NCBI RefSeq assembly: GCF_001469165.1
Contig: NZ_JABX01000006.1
Location: 124,001-188,000 of the forward strand
DNA length: 64,000 bases
Direction: 5' to 3'
Source of the DNA: Thiohalocapsa sp. ML1
Lineage (GTDB): Bacteria > Pseudomonadota > Gammaproteobacteria > Chromatiales > Chromatiaceae
Each line of letters starts with the position of its first letter. Position 1 is the stretch's first letter. Below are positions 34,675-41,547 of the stretch, piece after piece. The position numbers and the translations under genes are program-made. Below the pieces are notes generated by a model. It searched no databases. It saw only the letters and a list, made by a program, of their open reading frames with translations, and was not told the DNA's origin.

Positions 34675-36921
34675 ATGCCCTTCGACCAACCGACACGCAA
34701 CCGGCTGCAGGCCTTCGTCGCCGCGGCCAGAACCCTGCTCACGGCCGATTTCACCCGCCGCTTGCAGCAGGACTACGGTTTGGACCCCGCGTCCGGCACG
34801 GTCACGGACCTCGACCGCCTGGGCCATCTCGATGATGCCCGCCTCGCCACCGCCCGGCTGCTGCGGGAAATCCTCGCGCACTACCTCGCCAACCATGCCG
34901 GCGGCAACGGCAACGCGCGGCAACAGGTGCTGCAGCGCATCGCCCGCGAGCAGGCCTTCACCGCGCTGAACCGCCTCGCGGCACTGCGCATGCTCGAAAC
35001 GCGCGGGCTGCTGCGCGAAAGCGTCGGTCACTGCAACGACGCCGTCGGCTTCCAGTCCCAAGGCTTCCAGCTCTACCAGCGCCTCGCCGGCCATGCGCTC
35101 GGCGAGACCGGCGATGCCTTCCGCGTGTTTCTGCTGAGCCTGTTCGACGAGCTGGCGCTGGACCTGGGCGTGCTCTTCGACCCCGACGCCCCGCAGGGCC
35201 GACTGCTGCCGGGCGAGGCGACGCTGCTCAAGCTGCTCACGCTGATCAACGACACGGAGATCGAGCCCCTCTGGGCCGAGGACGAGACCATCGGCTGGAT
35301 CTACCAGTACTTCAATGCGCCGGAAGAGCGCCGCGAGATGCGCGACTCCGGCCGCTCCGGCCCCCGCAACAGTCGCGAGCTGGCCGTGCGCAACCAATTC
35401 TTCACGCCGCGCTACGTGGTCGAATTCCTCGTGGACAACAGCCTCGGCCGCCTCTGGCTGGAGCAGACCGGCGGCCGCACGGCGCTGCGCGAGCGCTGCC
35501 GGCTGCTGGCACTGCGCCCGGACGAAGACCTGCCCGCACCGGACGGGTCCGTCCGCGACCCGCGCGACATCCGGCTGCTGGACCCCGCTTGCGGCTCCAT
35601 GCACTTCGGGCTCTACGCCTTCGACCTATTCGAGATCATCTACCGCGAGGCCTGGGACCTGCCCGGCATCGGCGACGCGCTGGCGCGCGCCTATGGCTGG
35701 TCCGACACGGCGGAGCACGTGCCGGTGCCCGAGTCCGTGCAACTGCGCCGGCAGCCGACGGTGCGCAGCTTCAAGCTCGCCGCAGACCTGCCCGTCGCCG
35801 AGGCCGTCGTGGTCCTGGCCCGCTACGGCCCGGACGCCATCGCCGGCCGCCCGCTCATCTACCACCGCAGTGAGGCCGACGCGCTGCGTGCGACCAATCC
35901 GGACACACTCAGCCTCAGCGTGCCGTTGGCGGACTTCGACTACGCCGCCGCGTTGCGCGAGCGCTGGTTCAGCCCCGACACCGGCGCGATGTTCCTGGAC
36001 CTGGCCGGCTGCTTCGACTACGCAACCCGGGCCCCGCTCAGCCGCGACGAGGCCCGCGAGCGCTTCGAGTGCGACATCCCCCGCCTGATCATCGAGCACA
36101 ACCTCCACGGCGTGGACATCGATCCCCGCGCCGCGCAGATCGCCGCCCTCGCGCTCTGGCTGCGCGCCCAGCGCGCCTGGCACGCGGCCGGCGTGCCCGC
36201 CGCCGACCGCCCGCTCATCCACCGCGGCCATGTCGTCGCCGCCGTGGCACCGCCGGCGGCGCCGGAGCAGCGCCAAGCCTTCGCCGCCGGCCTCATGGAC
36301 CTGGACGCCGACCTCTTCGACGCCACCCTCAAGCTCCTGGAGCACCTGCCGGAGCTCGGCGTGCTGCAGCGCCTGGAGCAGGCGCTGCCGGCGCTGGTGC
36401 AAGAAATCTACGGCCAGCACGGCCCGATGTTCGCGGCCGCCGACATGGCCCAATGGGACAAGGCCGAGCAGCGCCTGCGCGCCGCCTTGGAGCGCTGGCT
36501 CCACGCGCTCGGCACCAGCTATCGCGGCCGGCTCTTCGCCCAAGATGCGCTGGCCGGGCTCAGGCTGCTGGACCTCACCCGCGAGCGCTTCGACATCGTG
36601 GTCATGAACCCGCCCTTCGGCGCGCTCAGCGTCAACGTCAAGGCCCAGCTCGGCCGCGCCTACCCCCGCAGCAAGCACGACCTGCTCGCCATTTTCGTCG
36701 AGCGCGGCCTGGAGCTGCTCCGCCCCGGCGGCAGACTCGGCGCCATCACCTCGCGCACGGGCTTTTTCCTGTCCAGCTACCGCCGCTGGCGCGAGGAGAT
36801 CGTGCTCGGCATCGCCGCGCCCGAGGTCATGGCCGACCTCGGCCACGGTGTGATGGACGATGCGATGGTGGAGGCGGCGGCCTATGTGTTAAGGAAGCGC
36901 GATGACGCGCGAGCACAATAG
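34675..36921 (+). CDS. pglX: PglX methyltransferase, N-terminal part (748 aa, split gene)
   Basis: This is the adenine-specific DNA methyltransferase of BREX. NQFFTPRYVVEFLVDNSLG near 240 leads to the SAM motif LLDPACGSMHFG near 303-312 and the catalytic NPPFGAL near 645-650. It stops after AAAYVLRKRDDARAQ, where an intact PglX of about 1200 residues would continue through its specificity region. That missing part is encoded separately at 38839-40743. The N- and C-terminal products together total about 1380 residues. Whether the two parts reassemble to methylate host DNA is unknown. The start lies 5 bases after brxC. Confidence 0.93.
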   Translation: MPFDQPTRNRLQAFVAAARTLLTADFTRRLQQDYGLDPASGTVTDLDRLGHLDDARLATARLLREILAHYLANHAGGNGNARQQVLQRIAREQAFTALNRLAALRMLETRGLLRESVGHCNDAVGFQSQGFQLYQRLAGHALGETGDAFRVFLLSLFDELALDLGVLFDPDAPQGRLLPGEATLLKLLTLINDTEIEPLWAEDETIGWIYQYFNAPEERREMRDSGRSGPRNSRELAVRNQFFTPRYVVEFLVDNSLGRLWLEQTGGRTALRERCRLLALRPDEDLPAPDGSVRDPRDIRLLDPACGSMHFGLYAFDLFEIIYREAWDLPGIGDALARAYGWSDTAEHVPVPESVQLRRQPTVRSFKLAADLPVAEAVVVLARYGPDAIAGRPLIYHRSEADALRATNPDTLSLSVPLADFDYAAALRERWFSPDTGAMFLDLAGCFDYATRAPLSRDEARERFECDIPRLIIEHNLHGVDIDPRAAQIAALALWLRAQRAWHAAGVPAADRPLIHRGHVVAAVAPPAAPEQRQAFAAGLMDLDADLFDATLKLLEHLPELGVLQRLEQALPALVQEIYGQHGPMFAAADMAQWDKAEQRLRAALERWLHALGTSYRGRLFAQDALAGLRLLDLTRERFDIVVMNPPFGALSVNVKAQLGRAYPRSKHDLLAIFVERGLELLRPGGRLGAITSRTGFFLSSYRRWREEIVLGIAAPEVMADLGHGVMDDAMVEAAAYVLRKRDDARAQ

Positions 36922-36930
36922 CCGGCGAAC

Positions 36931-37419
36931 ATGAGCCAGAACCTGACCAAACCCCCATTGCAACCGGTGGACGCACTGATCGTGAGTGTCATCGGCGACT
37001 ACTGCGAGCTGGACCTCGGGGAGTATGGGCGGGGCCGTCTGCGGCAGTCGGACAGCAGGGCTCGGAATGAGCGCGCCCCCCTGGAAGGGCTCGCCCCTTA
37101 CGCGAAGGGCCGGCGCCTGCGGGTGATCCTTCACGCCCGACACCGCGAAACCGCGACGAATCCCTACTGGTTCGTCACCGAGCGCTGGGCCGATGACAAT
37201 CCCTGGCCGAATCTGGAAGCCGGTCTCGCCCGTGGCGTCATGGACGATGCGATGGCGGCGGCCTATGTCCTGCGCAAACGCGAGTCCGAGTCCTTGGGGG
37301 CTCGGTGCCGCGGGCCGTATCATCTGGGGAGACTAAGAGACGCCGATTATTGGCCGTCCATGGCCAAAATCGGCACGGGTTCGCAGGACGTGATCCCGCG
37401 AGCCCTTCATTTTCAGTAG
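36931..37419 (+). CDS. Hypothetical protein within the pglX interruption (162 aa)
   Basis: It begins 9 bases after the pglX-N stop. Residues 12-95 (VDALIVSVIGDYCELDLGEY, GRLRQSDS, NPYWFVTERW) are beta-rich and could be an OB-like fold. At residue 101 the sequence becomes GVMDDAMAAAYVLRKRESES, a second copy of the last pglX-N segment (GVMDDAMVEAAAYVLRKR). The tail is unfamiliar. It therefore looks like an inserted small gene fused to a remnant of a second pglX allele. It may not be functional. Confidence 0.5.
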   Translation: MSQNLTKPPLQPVDALIVSVIGDYCELDLGEYGRGRLRQSDSRARNERAPLEGLAPYAKGRRLRVILHARHRETATNPYWFVTERWADDNPWPNLEAGLARGVMDDAMAAAYVLRKRESESLGARCRGPYHLGRLRDADYWPSMAKIGTGSQDVIPRALHFQ

Positions 37420-37438
37420 GTTAAGGCCGCTGAAAATG

Positions 37439-37457
37439 GCGGGGCATCCTGCCCCGC
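37439..37457. other. Hairpin 1 before the AlbA_2 gene
   Basis: A perfect 8-bp stem GCGGGGCA / TGCCCCGC with loop TCC. It immediately precedes a second, longer hairpin. No T-run follows, so rho-independent termination is uncertain. Confidence 0.6.
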
Positions 37458-37486
37458 GGGAAACGCCGAGTACTTCGGCGTTTCCC
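37458..37486. other. Hairpin 2 before the AlbA_2 gene
   Basis: A perfect 12-bp stem GGGAAACGCCGA / TCGGCGTTTCCC with loop GTACT, 70 bases before the AlbA_2 start. It may reduce read-through from pglX-N or mark an insertion end. No tract of T follows. Confidence 0.65.
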
Positions 37487-37555
37487 TAAGCGGGCATCTT
37501 GGCGTGGTAAAGCAGCCCAACCGCAGCACCGGAACAGCAACAGTGACCGACCGCA

Positions 37556-38842
37556 ATGACCAAGGCTGAGCTTCTCGAGCTGATCAAGCAGGGCGAGAGC
37601 TCCGGCGTCGAATTCAAGCGCGACGACGTGCGCCCGGAACAGCTCGCCCGGGAGGTTGTCGCGCTGGCGAATCTGCACGGCGGCGTGATCCTGCTCGGGG
37701 TCGAGGACGACGGCAGCATCAGCGGCATTCGGCGTGAGGGTCTCGAGGAATGGGTCATGGACACGGTGCTCGGGCGCTACGTGCACCCGATGATCCTGCC
37801 CTTCTACGAGACCATCCCCATCGATGACGGCCGGCGTGTCGCCGTCGTCACACTCACCGCGGGCACCGCCAAGCCCTACGTCGTGCGCTGGCAGGACCGC
37901 GAGGAGGTCTTCATCCGCGTCGGCAGCACCACCCGCAAGGCGACTCGCGAGCAGCAGGCACGGCTCTTCGCGCTGGGCGGCATGCTGCATCCCGAGGGGC
38001 TTCCGGTCTCCGGCTCCAGCCTCGACGATCTCGACCTCGACCGGCTGCGCGACTACCTGGAGCGCGTGCTGCAAGACCCGGACGTGCCGGACGCCGCCGA
38101 CGGCTGGACCCGCCGTCTGCTCGGGCTCGGTTTCATGGCCGCGCGCGACGGCGGCCCGCCCGTCTGCACCATCGCCGGCGTCGTGCTGTTCGCCCGCCGG
38201 CCGCGGCGCCTGCTGTCGCAAGCCGGCGTGCGCTGGATGGCCTTCCCGGGCAGCGCCATGGACTACGCGGCCAGCGACGACGCCGTGCTGGACGAGCCCC
38301 TGGTGGCCCAATGGCGCAGCAAGGGCGGCGCCGTGAGTTTGGAGCGGGGCGGTCTCGCGGAGACCATGCTCGAGCGCATGCGCCCCTTCGTGTCAACGGA
38401 GCAAGGCGATCTCGCCGACGGACTGCGTCGCGAGCGCCGTTGGCACTATCCCCCCGCTGCGCTGCGCGAAGTGCTCATCAACGCCCTGGCGCATCGGGAC
38501 TGGACCCGTGCCGGGGATGTGGAGGTCGTCGCCTACGCCGACCGCCTGGAGGTGAAGAGCCCCGGTGCGCTGCCGAACGGCATGACCGTGGACAAGATGC
38601 TGGCCGGCCAGCGCTCGCCGCGCAACCCCCGCATCGTGGACGTGCTGCGGGACTTTGGCTACGTGGACGCCCGTGGCATGGGCGTGCGCGGCAAGGTGGT
38701 GCCGCTGCTGCGGCGCGAGAACGGCGTGGACCCGGAGTTCGAGGCCACCGACGATTACCTGCTGGTGCGGTTCTGGCGCAGTGCGGCGGCCCGCGAGCGC
38801 GCCGGCTTGGGCGAGCAGGGCATGAAAGGCGTGGTGCCATGA
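37556..38842 (+). CDS. AlbA_2 (Schlafen-like) and HATPase-type protein inserted in pglX (428 aa)
   Basis: The N-terminus LIKQGESSGVEFKRDDVRPEQLAREVVALAN is the AlbA_2/Schlafen DNA- or RNA-binding fold, followed by GGVILLGVEDDGSISG. The C-terminal region, REVLINALAHRDW near 305 and MGVRGKVV near 385, is the ATP-binding C-terminal part found in RecG-like transcriptional regulators. The whole has the usual layout of that family. Its stop overlaps the pglX-C ATG in ATGA (38839-38842), so translation of pglX-C is probably coupled to it. A regulatory or additional immune role is possible. Confidence 0.8.
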   Translation: MTKAELLELIKQGESSGVEFKRDDVRPEQLAREVVALANLHGGVILLGVEDDGSISGIRREGLEEWVMDTVLGRYVHPMILPFYETIPIDDGRRVAVVTLTAGTAKPYVVRWQDREEVFIRVGSTTRKATREQQARLFALGGMLHPEGLPVSGSSLDDLDLDRLRDYLERVLQDPDVPDAADGWTRRLLGLGFMAARDGGPPVCTIAGVVLFARRPRRLLSQAGVRWMAFPGSAMDYAASDDAVLDEPLVAQWRSKGGAVSLERGGLAETMLERMRPFVSTEQGDLADGLRRERRWHYPPAALREVLINALAHRDWTRAGDVEVVAYADRLEVKSPGALPNGMTVDKMLAGQRSPRNPRIVDVLRDFGYVDARGMGVRGKVVPLLRRENGVDPEFEATDDYLLVRFWRSAAARERAGLGEQGMKGVVP

Positions 38843-40743
38843 CGCTGTTTCTGCGGCTGTTGGAGGCGGAGGACAAGGCCGTGGCGCTGGCGGAGGCGGT
38901 GGGCGCGGTGCGTGCCGGTGACGCGGACGGGCGGGTGTTCGCGTTGGATCCGGCGGAGTTTGGGCAGGTGCCGGGGGCGCCCTTCGCGTATTGGATTACT
39001 GATACCGGCCGGCGGGCCTTCTCCTGTTTTCCTTGTCTGGAGAACGCGCGACGGTCTGCGGCCGGAGGGATGAAATCTGGCGAAGATACGAGATTTCTCC
39101 GTCTGTCTTGGGAGCCCATTGCAAGTGGGCGTTATCGACCGTTCGCAAAGGGCGGGGCGTTTGCGGCCTACTACTCAGATGTGTATTTGGCCGTGGATTG
39201 GCTCAACGACGGAGCACAGAGCGTCGCCTTTTACCAACAGAACCGCGATGTCAAAGGAGGTCTTATTCGCAATCGTGAGTACTATTTCCGCCCCGGCCTC
39301 ACCTGGCCGCGTCGCACATCGAGCGGGCTCGGCATGCGGGTGCTGCCCGCGGGCTGCATCTTCGCGGATAAGGGGCCGGCCGCGTTCGTCGCAGACGACG
39401 ACCCTCAATCGCTGCTCGCGCTGCTGGCGATCACCGTCTCGGCACCCTTCCGGCAACTTGTAGAGCTCCAGCTTGCAGCCGCCGACGCTGCAGCCCGTTC
39501 TTACGAAGTCGGCGTCATCCAGCGCACCCCGGTCCCCGACCTGTCGCCCGACGACACCCGCCGCCTCGCCGCGCTCGCCCGCCGCGGCTGGTCGCTGAAG
39601 CGCACGCTGGACACGGTCAACGAGACCTCCCATGCCTTCCTGCTGCCGGCGGCGCTGCGCCCGCGGCTCGGGGACTTCGACCCGCCCGCCATCGCCGCGG
39701 AGCTGGAGCGCATTCAAGCGCAGATCGACATCATCGCGTTCGGCCTCTACGGTTTTGGTTCGGCGGACCAGGCTGGCGTGGCGGGCGTGGACACGGCTGC
39801 CGGTGACGCCGCCGCGAGCGACCCGGACGACGAGGACGACGCGGACGCCGGCGCCGCCACCGACCCCGCGGCAGCGGAGGCGGACCTGCTGAGCTGGGCG
39901 ATGGGTGTCGCCTTCGGCCGCTTCGACTGGCGCCTCGCGACCGGCGAGCGGGCGCCGCCGCCGGAACCCGAGCCCTTCGACCCGTTGCCGGCGCTAAGCC
40001 CCGGCATGCTGCCGGACCCATCGGCACCGGACCCATCGGAACCGGGCGCCGAGCCCTTCCACGCCCACGCCGGCATCCTGGTGGACGACCGGGGCCATCA
40101 CCACGACCTGCCGGCCCTGATCGAGTCCGTGCTCGCGCGGGTGGACGCCCCGCTGTCGCTCGCCACGGACGTGCGCCGGTGGCTGCGCCGCGACGCCTTC
40201 AAGGAGCACCTGCGCCGTTATTCCAGGAGCCGGCGCAAGGCGCCCATCTACTGGCCGCTGGCCACCGCCTCCGGCAGTTACACGCTCTGGCTCTACTGGC
40301 CCACGCTGACGGACCAGACCCTGTACCGGGCCGTGAACGATTTTATCGAGCCCAAACTGAAGCGCACCGGCGAGACGCTGCGCACGCTGCGCGCCGACAC
40401 CGCCCGCGGCGGCGCCGACGAGCGCGAGCTGGCGCGCCTGACTGACCTGGAGGCGGAGCTGATGGACCTGCGAGCGGCCCTGCTCGACATCGCCCCCGGC
40501 TGGAAGCCGCATCACGACGACGGCGTGCAGATCAGCGCCGCGCCGCTCTGGCCCCTGTTCCGCCACGGCCCCTGGCAGCGCGTGCTGAAGGATACCTGGC
40601 AGCAGCTCCAGCGCGGCGACGACGACTGGGCGCGGCTCGCCATGCACTACTGGCCCGAGCGCGTGCGCGCAAAGTGCCGCAGCGACCGCTCGCTGGCCAT
40701 TGCGCATGGGGTGGAGGCGCTGGACGAGCCTGCTGCGCGTTAG
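38839..40743 (+). CDS. pglX: PglX C-terminal part as a separate polypeptide (634 aa)
   Basis: It starts MTLFLRLLEAEDKAVALAEAV, which in normal PglX lies directly after the AAAYVLRKR segment. Later motifs include WITDTGRRAFSCF, RTPVPDLSPDDTRRLAALARRGW and LERIQAQIDIIAFGLYGF, all from the target-recognition and C-terminal region of PglX. The ATG overlaps the stop of the AlbA_2 gene. The region contains no methyltransferase catalytic motif, so it must act with the N-terminal part or serve another role. No frameshift is seen; it looks maintained. Confidence 0.9.
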   Translation: MTLFLRLLEAEDKAVALAEAVGAVRAGDADGRVFALDPAEFGQVPGAPFAYWITDTGRRAFSCFPCLENARRSAAGGMKSGEDTRFLRLSWEPIASGRYRPFAKGGAFAAYYSDVYLAVDWLNDGAQSVAFYQQNRDVKGGLIRNREYYFRPGLTWPRRTSSGLGMRVLPAGCIFADKGPAAFVADDDPQSLLALLAITVSAPFRQLVELQLAAADAAARSYEVGVIQRTPVPDLSPDDTRRLAALARRGWSLKRTLDTVNETSHAFLLPAALRPRLGDFDPPAIAAELERIQAQIDIIAFGLYGFGSADQAGVAGVDTAAGDAAASDPDDEDDADAGAATDPAAAEADLLSWAMGVAFGRFDWRLATGERAPPPEPEPFDPLPALSPGMLPDPSAPDPSEPGAEPFHAHAGILVDDRGHHHDLPALIESVLARVDAPLSLATDVRRWLRRDAFKEHLRRYSRSRRKAPIYWPLATASGSYTLWLYWPTLTDQTLYRAVNDFIEPKLKRTGETLRTLRADTARGGADERELARLTDLEAELMDLRAALLDIAPGWKPHHDDGVQISAAPLWPLFRHGPWQRVLKDTWQQLQRGDDDWARLAMHYWPERVRAKCRSDRSLAIAHGVEALDEPAAR

Positions 40744-40829
40744 GGTGCCGGCCTTGGCTGCGCGGCTTGCGTTGGTCGCGCCACTTGGCTAGGTTCCGGA
40801 GCTGGTTCAGGCAACCCGATGAGCCTTCG

Positions 40830-41123
40830 ATGCAAACACTGACGATCGACTATGACATCGACAGCAGCCGCGACCTCGTCGTGAAGCTACCCGCGAGCGT
40901 TGCGCCCGGCCGGCATCGCATCGAGATCGTCATCGATCCGCAACGGCCCAAGGAGTCGGCTCCGGCGGCTGCGGGCGGCGTCGAGACGCCGGACCGCGCA
41001 GCGCGCTGGCGCGAGCTGCTTGCGTTGCGCGAACAGGCCATCGCCGCGGGCATGCCGCTGCTGGACTGGGACGGGATCGATGCCGAGGTAAGAGAGCGGC
41101 GGGGCGACCTCGCGGATGACTGA
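40830..41123 (+). CDS. Predicted antitoxin of a PIN-toxin pair (97 aa)
   Basis: MQTLTIDYDIDSSRDLVVKLP starts a short beta-rich domain, and a helical tail (RWRELLALREQAIAAG ... DAEVRERRGDLADD) follows, the form expected of an antitoxin. It overlaps the PIN toxin by 8 bases. I do not recognise the family by name; the antitoxin call rests mainly on the neighbour. It lies 86 bases after pglX-C and breaks the usual pglX-pglZ order. Confidence 0.65.
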   Translation: MQTLTIDYDIDSSRDLVVKLPASVAPGRHRIEIVIDPQRPKESAPAAAGGVETPDRAARWRELLALREQAIAAGMPLLDWDGIDAEVRERRGDLADD

Positions 41124-41532
41124 GGTCTTAACGTACATCGACGCAAATGTCCTCATTGCCGCGTTCCACGCCGACAACGCCATCAGCGCTGCCGCCATGG
41201 CCGTGTTGCGCGCTCCCGCGCGGCGGCTGCTCGTCGGCGATGCCCTTTGGCTGGAGACGGTGCCGAAGGCGCGCTTTCATCGACGTGATGCTGAAGTCGC
41301 CTTCTATGAAGGCGTCTTCGCGCTTGCGCATGAGCACATCTCCTGGTCGCCGGCCATCATCGAGCGGGCTCGTGAGCTGGCCTCGCGTTACGGTTTGGCA
41401 GCCATGGATGCGGTGCATGTTGCGTCGGCACTGGTGGGTGGTGCGGACGAGCTGGTGACCGGCGAGCGCTGGGACAAACCGATGTTGCGCGTTCGCGAAT
41501 TATCCGTGCAGTCGATTCGCCTGCGCGGTTGA
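41116..41532 (+). CDS. VapC-like PIN-domain toxin (138 aa)
   Basis: LTYIDANVLIAAFHADNA gives the first catalytic aspartate and AMDAVHVASALVGGADELVT the C-terminal acidic pair of the PIN fold, the usual order of a VapC ribonuclease. WLETVPKARF supplies the middle glutamate. Length is normal. Such toxins cleave tRNA or rRNA when the antitoxin is lost. Its place inside a BREX locus, 15 bases before pglZ, suggests either an accessory anti-phage layer or stabilisation of the island. Confidence 0.85.
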   Translation: MTEVLTYIDANVLIAAFHADNAISAAAMAVLRAPARRLLVGDALWLETVPKARFHRRDAEVAFYEGVFALAHEHISWSPAIIERARELASRYGLAAMDAVHVASALVGGADELVTGERWDKPMLRVRELSVQSIRLRG

Positions 41533-41547
41533 GCTGGGGCAGAAGCG

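Noticed and set aside
30965-34696. A 1243-codon open frame antisense to brxC
   Set aside because: It mirrors the codon pattern of brxC, has no recognisable motif and no ribosome site. Such frames are common in GC-rich DNA. The same applies to long antisense frames at 20217-22565, 22987-24843 and 43081-44748.
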